Program-made: the position numbers and the translations under genes
Notes under the pieces: generated by a model
Database searches by the model: none
What the model was told of the DNA's origin: nothing
What the model saw: only the letters and a program-made list of their open reading frames with translations
Assembly: GCF_030362815.1 (NCBI RefSeq)
Contig: NZ_JAUCGR010000004.1
Location: forward strand, 54,435 to 118,434
From: Cellulomonas edaphi
GTDB lineage: Bacteria > Actinomycetota > Actinomycetes > Actinomycetales > Cellulomonadaceae
DNA: 64,000 bases
Reading direction: 5' to 3'
Shown: positions 8,447 to 16,721 of the stretch, in pieces
Numbering within the stretch: the stretch's first letter is position 1
Layout of the letters: the number at the start of each line of letters is the position of its first letter

Positions 8447-8808
8447 AGCAGGCTGCCGACGAGCACGACGAGGCCCGCGACCACCACGCCCACGGCCAGG
8501 AGCACCGAGCCGGTAGGGGCGGGCAGCGGCGCCGACGTCCGCGCCGCGCGCTCCGCCCGGGCCCACCCCCACCACGCCCACGCGGGCGCGGCGATGCCGA
8601 GCACGATCAGCAGGACCGCTGCCGCGGTCCGCCACGGGCCGGAGATGGGCAGCTCGATCGCCTCGAGCGCGACACCGCCCGCCAGCAGCGCGAGCGCCGT
8701 ACGGATCCAGGCCAGGAAGGTGCGCTCGTTGGCGAGGCTGAACCGAGGGTCGGGCTCGGTGCCGACGCCGAAGACCCAGTGCGGACGGCGCGAGTCGGGG
8801 GAGTCCAC
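8443..8808 (-). CDS. YidH-like DUF202 membrane protein
   Basis: A 121-residue DUF202 protein with FSLANERTFLAWIRTALALLAGGVA in its first half and three hydrophobic segments. The GTG at 8808 was preferred to the further upstream start because VDSPDSRRPHWVFGVGTEPD is the normal lead-in to this domain and a TACTGG element lies just upstream. It is first of the two-gene DUF202 unit. The role is unknown. Confidence 0.8.
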   Translation of the reverse strand: MDSPDSRRPHWVFGVGTEPDPRFSLANERTFLAWIRTALALLAGGVALEAIELPISGPWRTAAAVLLIVLGIAAPAWAWWGWARAERAARTSAPLPAPTGSVLLAVGVVVAGLVVLVGSLL

Positions 8809-8878
8809 GACCCCAGTATGGCGACCACGTATCTGGGTGCGGGTCCGGGTCTCCTGGGGGGCGACCGAAGGAGAGCAC

Positions 8879-9016
8879 ATGAGCCCCGAGCTGGACCGAG
8901 AGCTGCGCCGGATGTCGGTGCTCCGCGCCCGCGAGGTCGCGACGCGTCGCCGCCGCTCCCTGCGCGCGCGCCAGGAGGTTCTGCTGCGCGGCGGCCGGCC
9001 TGCCCGCGCACGCTGA
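8879..9016 (+). CDS. Small arginine-rich protein
   Basis: A 45-residue frame (starts MSPELDRELRRMSVLRAREV) with 14 arginines and a predicted single amphipathic helix. A strong ribosome site, GAAGGAGAG, lies just before the ATG, and the frame diverges from the DUF202 pair. There is no recognisable family; a nucleic-acid or membrane-surface role is conceivable. A 10-bp tandem repeat starts at its stop codon. It is supported mainly by the ribosome site. Confidence 0.45.
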   Translation: MSPELDRELRRMSVLRAREVATRRRRSLRARQEVLLRGGRPARAR

Positions 9017-9080
9017 CCGGGCGCTGCCCGGCGCTAACGGGCGCTGACGGGCGCTGACGGGCACGGCCGGGCACTGCCGG
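9011..9080. repeat. Seven-unit 10-bp tandem repeat
   Basis: Seven consecutive decamers related to GCGCTGACGG; the central ones are nearly identical and the flanking ones degenerate. It spans the end of the small Arg-rich gene and the stop of yggS, where the two convergent genes meet. Confidence 0.8.
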
Positions 9081-9081
9081 G

Positions 9082-9795
9082 TCAGCGCGCGCCGAAGACC
9101 GCTGACCCGACCCGGACCACCGTCGCGCCCTCGGCGATCGCCGGCTCGAGGTCGCGGGACATGCCCATCGACAGCGCGCTGGCACCGGGCACGCCGGCCG
9201 CGATCTCGTCGCGCAGCTCCCGCAGCCGCGCGTAGCCGCGGCGGACCACGCGCTCGTCGGGGGAGTTGGCCCCGATCGTCATGAGCCCCACCAGCCGCAG
9301 GTGCGGCAGCGCGGCGAGGCCGAGCGCGAGATCGCGGGCCTCGTCGGGGGTGACGCCGTGCTTGGTGGGTTCGCCGGACACGTTGACCTGCACCATGACG
9401 TCGAGGCCTGCCGGTCCGGCCCGCTCGGACATGCGCTGCCCGAGCTCCAGCGAGGCGACGGACTCGACGCACGACGCCCACCGCAACGCGGCGTTGACCT
9501 TGTTCGACTGCAGCGGACCGATGACGTGCCACGTGGGTGCCAGCGACACGAGCGCGGGCGCCTTGGCCACCAGCTCCTGGACGCGGTTCTCGCCGAGCAG
9601 CACCCGGTCCAGGCCCGCCTCGCGGTCCTCGTCGGCCCGCACCGCCGCCTCGATGACGTCGGCGGGCATGGTCTTGCTCGCCAGCAGCAGCCGCACGTCA
9701 CCGGGGTCCCTGCCGGCCGCGAGGGCGGCGTCCGTCACGCGCCGGCGCACGTGCTGCAGCCGCACCGCGACCGCGCGGCGCGCGTCCTCGTCCAT
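9082..9795 (-). CDS. YggS/PLPBP-family pyridoxal phosphate homeostasis protein
   Basis: A 237-residue alanine-racemase-fold PLP carrier. The cofactor lysine is in LLLASKTMPADVIEAAV, followed by LLGENRVQEL, WHVIGPLQSNK, the MTIGA loop and LSMGMSRDLEPAIAEGATVVRVGSA (phosphate binding). The protein buffers free PLP and has no racemase activity. In many actinobacteria yggS lies in the division cluster near ftsZ; here it sits behind the YbaK-like gene, 19 bp away, on the same strand. TACCGT eight bases upstream suggests a short or absent leader. Confidence 0.9.
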   Translation of the reverse strand: MDEDARRAVAVRLQHVRRRVTDAALAAGRDPGDVRLLLASKTMPADVIEAAVRADEDREAGLDRVLLGENRVQELVAKAPALVSLAPTWHVIGPLQSNKVNAALRWASCVESVASLELGQRMSERAGPAGLDVMVQVNVSGEPTKHGVTPDEARDLALGLAALPHLRLVGLMTIGANSPDERVVRRGYARLRELRDEIAAGVPGASALSMGMSRDLEPAIAEGATVVRVGSAVFGAR

Positions 9796-9814
9796 GGGTG
9801 CGAACGGTACCGGG

Positions 9815-10306
9815 TCAGTCCTTGGCGATGTCCGCGACGACCGCCTCCGTGAGCCGCACCAGGTCGTCGGGCGCGAGCTCGACGTCGAGCCCTCGCCGGC
9901 CGCCCGAGACGAGCACGGTGTCGAAAAGCCACACCGTCTCGTCGACCACCGTGGGGTGCCGCACGCGCTGGCCGAGCGGCGAGATGCCGCCGACGACGTA
10001 GCCGGTGGCACGCTCCGCCGCGTGCTGGTCGGCCATCGCCGCCTTCTTCGCCCCGCGCGCGTGCGCGAGGGCCTTGAGGTCCAGCTGACCGGTCACGGGC
10101 ACCACGGCGACGACGAGCACGCCGTCGACGTCGGCGAGGAGCGTCTTGAAGACCTGCTCGGGCGGGACACCGAGCGCGTGCGCGGCCTCGAGCCCGTAGC
10201 CGAGCGTCGAGGCCGGGTCGTGCTCGTAGGCGCGCGCGGTGTGCGCGACGCCGGCCGCGTCCAGCGCGATCAGGGCGGGCGTCCCGGCGGCGTGCTTCTT
10301 CGTCAC
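9815..10306 (-). CDS. ybaK: Cys-tRNA(Pro)/Cys-tRNA(Cys) deacylase, YbaK family
   Basis: A 163-residue YbaK/EbsC protein that hydrolyses mis-charged Cys-tRNA(Pro). It contains the catalytic lysine region EQVFKTLLADVDG, KALAHARGAKKAAMAD, and the substrate-pocket loop TGYVVGGISPLGQR. The GTG at 10306 lies seven bases after a TAGGCT element (10314-10319, minus strand), again suggesting a leaderless message. yggS follows closely and may be co-transcribed. Confidence 0.9.
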   Translation of the reverse strand: MTKKHAAGTPALIALDAAGVAHTARAYEHDPASTLGYGLEAAHALGVPPEQVFKTLLADVDGVLVVAVVPVTGQLDLKALAHARGAKKAAMADQHAAERATGYVVGGISPLGQRVRHPTVVDETVWLFDTVLVSGGRRGLDVELAPDDLVRLTEAVVADIAKD

Positions 10307-10328
10307 GACCAGCAGCCTAGGCCGCGGC

Positions 10329-10961
10329 TCAGAGCGCGAGACCGACCAGCGCGCCCACGGCGTAGGTGACGGCCATCGCGATCGACCCGCCGACGACGTT
10401 GCGGACGACGGCGCGCCGCACGGGCGAGCCACCGATCCGCGCGCTCACGGCGCCGGTCACGACGAGCGCGAGCACCACCGCGACGAAGACGGCGGGCACG
10501 ACCGAGGCGCCCCAGGGGGCGAGCGCCACGAGCAGCGGGATGAGTCCGCCGAGCACGAAGGCCCCGAGGGATGCGACAGCCGCGTGCCAGGGGTTGGTCA
10601 GCTCGTCGTCGGGCGTCGCCAGTCCCGCACGCTCGGCGTCCCGCTGCGAGCTCACGGAGACGTACTCCCCGGTGGCCATCGACAGCGCACCGGCGACGAG
10701 GCCAGCCACGCCTGCCGTGACGATCGAGGATGTGCTGGCGGACGCGCCGGCGACCCCGACGACGATGGCGGCAACCGAGACGATGCCGTCGTTGGCGCCG
10801 AGCACGCCGGCGCGCAGCTGGTTGAGGCGTTCGGCGGTGACGGGCGCGGCGCTCACGGGTACAGCGGCGACAGGCGCTGCCGTCGTGCGCGCCCCGCCGG
10901 CGTCCGGGTGCGACGTGGGTGCCGGGCGCGGGTCGATGAGGTGTGCCGAGAGCGGGCTCAT
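10329..10961 (-). CDS. VIT/CCC1-family Fe/Mn transporter with a shortened cytoplasmic loop
   Basis: A 210-residue vacuolar-iron-transporter-type membrane protein. It has LRAGVLGANDGIVSVAAIVVG in TM1, the EYVSVSSQRDAERAG segment closing TM2, and three more C-terminal helices. Bacterial homologues normally carry a roughly 60-90-residue helical hairpin rich in Glu between TM2 and TM3 that binds metal; here only about 20 residues (LATPDDELTNP...) remain, so this part appears deleted in frame. The N-terminal 40 residues are Pro/Ala-rich. Two DtxR/IdeR-like sites lie upstream. It probably moves Fe(II) or Mn(II); export or storage is inferred. Confidence 0.8.
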   Translation of the reverse strand: MSPLSAHLIDPRPAPTSHPDAGGARTTAAPVAAVPVSAAPVTAERLNQLRAGVLGANDGIVSVAAIVVGVAGASASTSSIVTAGVAGLVAGALSMATGEYVSVSSQRDAERAGLATPDDELTNPWHAAVASLGAFVLGGLIPLLVALAPWGASVVPAVFVAVVLALVVTGAVSARIGGSPVRRAVVRNVVGGSIAMAVTYAVGALVGLAL

Positions 10962-10967
10962 GCGGTC

Positions 10968-10996
10968 ACCGTAGAACGGGAAGTCGAGTCTGTCAT
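10968..10996 (-). promoter_or_regulatory. Promoter of the VIT-like gene
   Basis: On the minus strand: ATGACA (10996-10991), a 17-bp gap and TACGGT (10973-10968). The -10 ends six bases before the ATG, predicting a leaderless mRNA. Confidence 0.6.
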
Positions 10997-10997
10997 C

Positions 10998-11046
10998 GAA
11001 GCAAAGCCTCCCCTGACCTGCACAAACACAGGAAAGCCTTGCCTCA
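10998..11046 (-). promoter_or_regulatory. Two tandem DtxR/IdeR-like iron boxes
   Basis: Minus-strand sites TGAGGCAAGGCTTTCCTGT (11046-11028) and TCAGGGGAGGCTTTGCTTC (11016-10998) match the DtxR/IdeR consensus (TTAGGTTAGGCTAACCTAA) at 12 and 11 of 19 positions, including the AGGCT core. Their centres are 30 bp apart and the nearer one abuts the -35 element. A position upstream of the promoter suits activation rather than repression. Binding is inferred. Confidence 0.5.
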
Positions 11047-11057
11047 TTCCCGCGGTG

Positions 11058-13604
11058 CTAGAGCGCTCCGACCGCCGTGATGCGCAACCGGATCTCGCCC
11101 ACCTCGTCGGACGCGTCGAGGTCGACGAGCGCGTCGATCCGCCAGTCGTGGTCGCCCTCGGCCTCGTCCAGCACCTGGCGGACCCGCCACACACCGGGGC
11201 TGGGCGTGACCTGGAACAGGGCGGGCCCCCGGGCCGGCGGGCCGGTGAGGATCTCGTCGTGCTCGTCGTAGAACGGATCGAGTGCCGCCGACCACCGCTC
11301 GGACGTCCACGGCTCGCCGTCCTCGTCGACGTCGCCGAGCGCGGCGAGCGCGCCGTAGGCCTCGCGGGCCGCGAGCTCGACGCGGCGGAACATCGCCCCG
11401 CGCACCAGGGCCCGCAGCACGCGGGGGTTGGCGCTGAGCGGCTCGGGGGTGTCCTGGTCGACGCCTCCGGGGGCATCCGCGCCATGCTCGTCGAGCGGGT
11501 TGGACAGCCGCTCCCACTCGTCGAGCAGGCTCGAGTCGGTGCGGCGCACCAGGTCGCCGAGCCACTCGATGAGCTCCCACAGCTCCTCGGTGCGGGCGTC
11601 CTCGGGGACGGTCTGGCGCAGCGCGCGGTAGGCGTCGGCGAGGTAGCGCAGCAGGATGCCCTCGGTCCGGTCCAGCTGGTAGTGCGAGACGTACTCGGCG
11701 AAGGTCGACGCGCGCTCGTGCATCTCGCGCACCACGGACTTGGGCGACAGGGCGAGGTCCGCCACCCACGGGTTGGTCTGGCGGTACGTGGCGAAGGCCG
11801 CCTCGAGGAGCTCGGCGAGCGGCTTCGGATAGCTCACGCCCTCCAGCAGCGCCATCCGCTCGTCGTACTCGATGCCCTCCGCCTTCATGGCGGCGACGGC
11901 CTCGCCGCGCGCGCGGTTCTCCTGCGCCGCGAGCACCTGGCGGGGGTCGTCGAGGGTCGCCTCCAGGACGCTGACCACGTCGTGCGCGTACGCGTGGTCC
12001 TCGCGGTCCAGCAGGTCGAGCGCGGCGTACGCGAAGGGGGACAGGGCCTGGTTCAGCGCGAAGTTGGAGGGGAGGTCGTGCGTGAGCCGCACCGTCCTGC
12101 GTCGGCCGTGGGGCGCCGTGGTGTCCTCGACCCAGGGGCGCTCGACGACGCCGGCGGCCCGGAGCGAGCGGTACACGGCGATCGCCTGGCGGACGTGCCT
12201 GCCCTGCGCCCCGGCGGGCTCGTGGTTGTCCGTCAGCAGCCGGGTCATGGCGGCGACCGGGTCGCCCGGGCGGGCCAGGACGTGCAGCACCATCGCGTGC
12301 GACACCTGGAAGCTGGACGTCAGCGGCTCGGGCGGCGCGTCACGCAGGCGCTCGAAGGTCTTGTCGGTCCAGTTGACATGCCCCTCGGGTGCCTTCTTGC
12401 GCACGATCTTCTTGAGCTTCTTCGGATCGTCGCCCGCCTTCTCCAGCAGCTTGCGGTTCTCGATGACGTGCTCGGGCGCCAGCACGATCACCTCGCCCAC
12501 GGTGTCGAACCCGGCCCGCCCCGCGCGTCCCGCGATCTGGTGGAACTCGCGCGCCGACAGGTGCCGCATGCGGACGCCGTCGTACTTCACCAGGCTGGTC
12601 AGCACCACCGTGCGGATCGGCACGTTGATGCCCACGCCCAGCGTGTCGGTGCCGCAGACGACGGGCAGGAGGCCCTTCTGGGTCAGCCGCTCCACGACGC
12701 GCCGGTACTTGGGCAGCATGCCTGCGTGGTGCACGCCGACGCCGTGCCGCAGCAGGCGGCTGAGCGTCCGGCCGAAGCCCGGTCCGAACCGGAAGGCGCC
12801 CAGCTCGTCGGCGATGGCATCCCGCTTCTCGCGACTGGCCAGCGGAGTCGACAGCAACGACTGGGCGCGCTCCACGGCGTCCTTCTGGGTGAAGTGCACG
12901 ACGTAGACGGGCGACCGGCGCGTCTTGACCAGGTCGTCGAGCAGCTCGTGCAGCGGCTCGACCGCGTACGCGAAGTTGAGGGGCACCGGGCGCTCCGCGG
13001 TCTCCACGACGGCGACCTCGCGGCCGCTGCGGCGCCGGATGTCGTCGGCGAAGAACGTGACGTCGCCGAGGGTCGCGGACATGAGCACCAGCTGTGCGCG
13101 CGGCAGCTCGAGCAGCGGCACCTGCCAGGCCCAGCCCCGCTGCGGGTCGGCGTAGAAGTGGAACTCGTCCATGACCACCTGGCCCACGTCCGCGTCCGGT
13201 CCGTCGCGCAGCGCCAGGTTGGCCAGGATCTCCGCGGTGCAGCAGATGATCGGAGCGTCGTTGTTGACCGACGAGTCGCCCGTCATCATCCCGACGTTGG
13301 CGGACCCGAAGGCCTCGACCAGGGCGAAGAACTTCTCGCTGACCAGCGCCTTGAGCGGCGCGGTGTAGTAGGTGCGCCGTCCCTGCGCCAGCGCGACGAA
13401 GTGCGCCGCGGTGGCGATGAGCGACTTGCCCGAGCCGGTGGGCGTGCTGACGATGACGTGCTCGCCGCTCACCAGCGCGAGCAGGGACTCCTCCTGGTGG
13501 CGGTACAGCGAGAGCCCGCGCTCGGTCACCCAGCCGGCGAACGCCTCGTACAGCGCGTCCGGGTCGGTCGGGTCGGCCGGGATGCGGTCGGCGAGGGTGG
13601 GCAC
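11058..13604 (-). CDS. DEAD/DEAH-box helicase with DUF3516
   Basis: An 848-residue Ski2-like helicase. Motif I is VSTPTGSGKSLIATA (about residue 55), motif II VVMDEFHFY, motif III LMSATLGD. The second RecA domain holds VHHAGMLPKYRRVVE, CGTDTLGVGINVP and HQIAGRAGRAGFDT. The C-terminal half is the DUF3516 region common in actinobacterial RNA helicases. Substrate and role are unknown, though RNA processing is likely from the family. The GTG start lies seven bases after a GAGGAT element. It is complete and alone on its transcript. Confidence 0.9.
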   Translation of the reverse strand: MPTLADRIPADPTDPDALYEAFAGWVTERGLSLYRHQEESLLALVSGEHVIVSTPTGSGKSLIATAAHFVALAQGRRTYYTAPLKALVSEKFFALVEAFGSANVGMMTGDSSVNNDAPIICCTAEILANLALRDGPDADVGQVVMDEFHFYADPQRGWAWQVPLLELPRAQLVLMSATLGDVTFFADDIRRRSGREVAVVETAERPVPLNFAYAVEPLHELLDDLVKTRRSPVYVVHFTQKDAVERAQSLLSTPLASREKRDAIADELGAFRFGPGFGRTLSRLLRHGVGVHHAGMLPKYRRVVERLTQKGLLPVVCGTDTLGVGINVPIRTVVLTSLVKYDGVRMRHLSAREFHQIAGRAGRAGFDTVGEVIVLAPEHVIENRKLLEKAGDDPKKLKKIVRKKAPEGHVNWTDKTFERLRDAPPEPLTSSFQVSHAMVLHVLARPGDPVAAMTRLLTDNHEPAGAQGRHVRQAIAVYRSLRAAGVVERPWVEDTTAPHGRRRTVRLTHDLPSNFALNQALSPFAYAALDLLDREDHAYAHDVVSVLEATLDDPRQVLAAQENRARGEAVAAMKAEGIEYDERMALLEGVSYPKPLAELLEAAFATYRQTNPWVADLALSPKSVVREMHERASTFAEYVSHYQLDRTEGILLRYLADAYRALRQTVPEDARTEELWELIEWLGDLVRRTDSSLLDEWERLSNPLDEHGADAPGGVDQDTPEPLSANPRVLRALVRGAMFRRVELAAREAYGALAALGDVDEDGEPWTSERWSAALDPFYDEHDEILTGPPARGPALFQVTPSPGVWRVRQVLDEAEGDHDWRIDALVDLDASDEVGEIRLRITAVGAL

Positions 13605-13657
13605 GGGCCCGATCCTCGCACGGCCAGGGGCGCTCGCCCGGCCCGTGCCCGGACCGG

Positions 13658-14170
13658 TCAGCCGGGCGGGCCGTCCGCGTCGGAGAGCATCAGCTGCACC
13701 CAGTGCACGTCCCGCCACGCGCCGAGCTTCCACCCCACCTCGCGGTACGTGCCGACCGGCTCGAACCCGAACGTCCGGTGCAGGGCCGCGCTCGCCTCGT
13801 TGGGCACCGTCATGCCCGCCACGGCCGTCCGGTAGCCGCGGGCCGCCAGGCGGGGGAGGAGGTCGGCGTACAGGGCGCGCCCGATTCCGCCGCCCCCGTG
13901 CCCCTGCTCGACGTAGGCGCTGACCTCGCACGTCCACCGGTAGGCGGGCCGCGCGCGGAACGTGCCGGCGTACGCGTAGCCGCGCACCTCGCCGTCGATC
14001 TCCGCCACGAGCCAGACGTGCGCGGCGTCGATCCGGCGGGCCAGCTCGTCGGCGGGCGGGGCCTCGGTCTCGAACGTGACCGCCGTGCCCAGGACGAAGG
14101 GTGCGTAGATCCGGGCGCACGCGGCCGCGTCCTCGCCGCTCGCCTCCCGGACGGTCAGCCGTCCAGCCAT
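13658..14170 (-). CDS. GNAT N-acetyltransferase, phosphinothricin-acetyltransferase type
   Basis: A 170-residue acyl-CoA N-acyltransferase. VREASGEDAAACARIYAPFV opens the domain, VTFETEAPPADEL is typical of the Bar/Pat/YncA group, and the acetyl-CoA loop is EQGHGGGGIGRALYADLL. The C-terminal GFEPVGTYREVGWKLGAW with a tryptophan is also group-typical. Possible substrates include methionine sulfoximine or related amines; no evidence chooses between them. Its start overlaps the end of the SDR gene by 16 bp, so the pair is probably one transcript. Confidence 0.85.
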   Translation of the reverse strand: MAGRLTVREASGEDAAACARIYAPFVLGTAVTFETEAPPADELARRIDAAHVWLVAEIDGEVRGYAYAGTFRARPAYRWTCEVSAYVEQGHGGGGIGRALYADLLPRLAARGYRTAVAGMTVPNEASAALHRTFGFEPVGTYREVGWKLGAWRDVHWVQLMLSDADGPPG

Positions 14171-14997
14171 CGCCGGGTGGTGCCGGTGACCCGGGAACCG
14201 TCGAGGTCGGCGAGCTTCATCCCGGCGAACGCCGTGGCGACGGGGGAGGTCTGCACACGGAACGGGGGCGCCTCGGCCTGCAGGGCGTCGAGGATCACCG
14301 CGGCCACCTCGTCCGGGTGCTGCGCGTCCGCGAACACCGACTCGGTCCGCGTGAGGTAGGCCCGCAGCGCACCCTCGTACGGGCCGGCGGCCGCGAGCAG
14401 GGCGTCCCGGTCGCGCACGGCGCTCGCGGCGAACGACGTGGCGACCGCGCCCGGCTCCACCACCACGACGCCCACCCCGGCAGCCGCCGCGACGGGGTGC
14501 AGGCTCTCGAGGAAGCCCTCGACGGCGAACTTGGCGCCGCAGTAGGCCTCGTTGAACGGCTGCCCGACGACGCCGCCCACGCTCGCGACCGTCACGAGCC
14601 GGCCGCGGCTCGCCCGCAGGTGCGGCATGGCCGCTCGGGACAGCGCGACCACCGCGAAGTAGTTCACCTCCATCGCGCGGCGGTAGTCGTCGAGGTCGAG
14701 CGTCTCGAGGGTCCCCACCAGGCCCATCCCCGCGTTGTTCACCACGGCGTCCAGCCCGCCGTACGTCTCGACGACGGAGTCGACGAGCGCCTCGACCTCG
14801 GCCGTGCGCGTCACGTCGAGGGCGCGCACGTCGAGCACGACGCCCTCTGCCTCGGCCCGCGTTGTCAGCGCCTGCGCGCGTGCGGGCTCCCGCAGCGTCG
14901 CGACCACCTGCCAGCCCGCGCGGGCGGCGAGCGCCGCGGTCGACAGGCCGATGCCCGAGGACGTTCCGGTGACGAGGACGGTCCGTGTGGTGGCCAC
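14155..14997 (-). CDS. Short-chain dehydrogenase/reductase
   Basis: A 280-residue classical SDR oxidoreductase. It has the cofactor loop TGTSSGIGLSTAALA, the NNAG motif in VVNNAGMGLVG, Ser in TVASVGGVVGQP and the catalytic YCGAK. An Arg (TLREPARA) after beta-2 suggests NADP preference. The GTG start lies six bases after a CACACT element. The substrate cannot be inferred. It is cotranscribed with the overlapping acetyltransferase. Confidence 0.88.
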   Translation of the reverse strand: MATTRTVLVTGTSSGIGLSTAALAARAGWQVVATLREPARAQALTTRAEAEGVVLDVRALDVTRTAEVEALVDSVVETYGGLDAVVNNAGMGLVGTLETLDLDDYRRAMEVNYFAVVALSRAAMPHLRASRGRLVTVASVGGVVGQPFNEAYCGAKFAVEGFLESLHPVAAAAGVGVVVVEPGAVATSFAASAVRDRDALLAAAGPYEGALRAYLTRTESVFADAQHPDEVAAVILDALQAEAPPFRVQTSPVATAFAGMKLADLDGSRVTGTTRRWLDG

Positions 14998-15088
14998 GCG
15001 GCCAGTGTGGCCCGTCCGGCGGACGGATGGCAGCCCCCGGGGCTGCCGCGAAGAGGTGGACCGCGGGCGGCGTGTGTAGCGTCGACGG

Positions 15089-15817
15089 ATGCTGCCCTTC
15101 GTGCTGCTGGCCTCGCGCGCCGAGGACGTCGCGGCGGACGGCGAGTACGAGGCCATGCTCCGCTACAGCGGTCTGACGCCCGACGAGCTGGTGCGCGTGC
15201 GCCTCGAGGCCGTGCCGATGCCCGCCATCGACCTCGCCGCGATCTCGGGCGTGATCGTGGGCGGCAGCCCGTTCGACGCCAGCAGCAGCGACAAGTCGCC
15301 GGTGCAGGTGCGCGTCGAGGCCGAGATGTCGGCGCTGCTGGACCGGCTGGTGCCGGCCGACTTCCCGTTCCTGGGCGCCTGCTACGGCGTCGGGACGCTC
15401 GGCGTGCACCAGGGCGCGGTGATCGACGGCACCTACTCCGAGCCCATCAGCCCGACGACGATCTCCCTAACGGACGAGGGCCGCGCCGACCCGCTTCTCG
15501 CCGGCATGCCCGACTCGTTCGAGGCGTTCGTCGGTCACAAAGAAGCGTGCCGCACGCTGCCGCCGTCGGCGACCCTGCTCGCCTCGTCGCCCGCGTGCCC
15601 GGTGCAGATGTTCCGGGTGCGCTCGCACCTGTACGCCACCCAGTTCCACCCTGAGCTCGACGTCGAGGGGATCAGCACCCGCATCCGCGTGTATCGCGAC
15701 TACGGGTACTACGAGCCGCGGCAGGCCGACGAGGTGCTCGCCGGGGTCGCCGCCGCGCAGGTCGGCGCGGTCCACGCGATCCTGCGCCGGTTCGTGAAGC
15801 TGTTCGCCCGTTCCTGA
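15089..15817 (+). CDS. Class I glutamine amidotransferase-like protein
   Basis: A 242-residue free-standing GATase domain. The nucleophile elbow is FLGACYGVGTLG (Cys in GACYG), and the second part of the triad is in ATQFHPELDVEGI (His, Glu). VGGSPFDASSSDKS is the oxyanion-side loop of GMP-synthase-like members. No synthetase partner is adjacent, so the function may be gamma-glutamyl hydrolysis rather than ammonia transfer. TAGCGT at 15077-15082 is six bases before the ATG. It is convergent with the PilZ gene. Confidence 0.85.
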   Translation: MLPFVLLASRAEDVAADGEYEAMLRYSGLTPDELVRVRLEAVPMPAIDLAAISGVIVGGSPFDASSSDKSPVQVRVEAEMSALLDRLVPADFPFLGACYGVGTLGVHQGAVIDGTYSEPISPTTISLTDEGRADPLLAGMPDSFEAFVGHKEACRTLPPSATLLASSPACPVQMFRVRSHLYATQFHPELDVEGISTRIRVYRDYGYYEPRQADEVLAGVAAAQVGAVHAILRRFVKLFARS

Positions 15818-15836
15818 TCGGAGGGCGAGCGATCAG
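15814..15836. terminator. Short hairpin shared by two convergent stop codons
   Basis: CTGATCG and CGATCAG form a 7-bp stem around a nine-base loop; each arm contains one stop codon of the converging amidotransferase and PilZ genes. There is no T run, so termination strength is uncertain. Confidence 0.4.
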
Positions 15837-16435
15837 TGCTGCAGCCGCGCGCGGCGCTGGGCCCCCTGCGTCTGGGCCACGTAGCGGAACATGGCATCGG
15901 AGTCCCGCTCCTCGAGGCTCACGAAGCGGCAGCCGTAGTGCCACGTGCCCGTGCCCGTCTCCTGCGCCCAGAGCACCTCGGCCTCGAGCGGGATGGTCCG
16001 GTAGCCGGTCCAGAAGTCGAAGGCCACCAGGTCGCCCTTCTCGAGGCGCGCGCTGGTGGAGATGCGCGCACCGTGGGCGCTGATGTCGACCGTGACGAAC
16101 GGCACCGCGCGCATCGTCTCGTCCGGTGACGCGACCAGGCCCTGGAACTTCTCCGCGACCCGCACGCGCGCGGCCTGCCGCCGCTGCACGACGGAACGGG
16201 GAACCACGTCGGTGATCTGGAGGCTCAGCGCGCTCACGCGGGCGAAGCAGCCGACGTAGGTCACCAGCCCGCGGACCTCGTCGAGCACCGTGACCTCGAC
16301 GTCGTCGCCGACGGCGATGGGGCCGGTGGCCCAGTGGTCGGAGCGGATGTTCATGGTCCCGGCCGCGAACGCGACGACGTACCCCTCGAGGGTGCTGTCG
16401 CCGTCGGTGATGGCACAGCGTGCGAGGTCGTGCAT
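15833..16435 (-). CDS. PilZ-domain c-di-GMP-binding protein
   Basis: A 200-residue protein. An N-terminal YcgR-like beta domain (1-85) is followed by a PilZ domain (about 90-190). The c-di-GMP binding residues are present: QRRQAARVRV supplies the RxxxR motif and TVDISAHGARI the D/NxSxxG motif. It is a likely effector of cyclic-di-GMP signalling; pilus or envelope control is possible, since pilT and a Tad locus are in the window. A GAGGGGTG ribosome site supports the ATG. It appears to be monocistronic. Confidence 0.88.
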   Translation of the reverse strand: MHDLARCAITDGDSTLEGYVVAFAAGTMNIRSDHWATGPIAVGDDVEVTVLDEVRGLVTYVGCFARVSALSLQITDVVPRSVVQRRQAARVRVAEKFQGLVASPDETMRAVPFVTVDISAHGARISTSARLEKGDLVAFDFWTGYRTIPLEAEVLWAQETGTGTWHYGCRFVSLEERDSDAMFRYVAQTQGAQRRARLQH

Positions 16436-16721
16436 GCTGGGTCACCCCTCTCGTCGACGCGGGCCGGACGGCCGCCTGTGCGGCAATTCTGGGCCGCTCG
16501 TGCGGTCGGTTGGCCGCGCGCGGTCGAGTGTAGGGACGCCCTCCGACGGTGCAGAGGATGAGTTTGCGGCGCGCCCGGGACCTCCGGCGCGCCCGGTCCG
16601 TTTGCCACGAAGTTGTCCGACCCAAATACGACAGACATCGGGCGCGTTGTAACCAAGGTCACACCCGAATGCCTCAATCGTGGCCGCGGGTAACCGAGGG
16701 GGCGCCGTCGTCCCGCCCGGG
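16436..16721. other. 286-bp intergenic stretch upstream of the PilZ gene
   Basis: Non-coding by composition in all frames examined. It must hold the minus-strand promoter of the PilZ gene. I found no convincing -35/-10 pair, hairpin or RNA gene in it. Confidence 0.5.
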
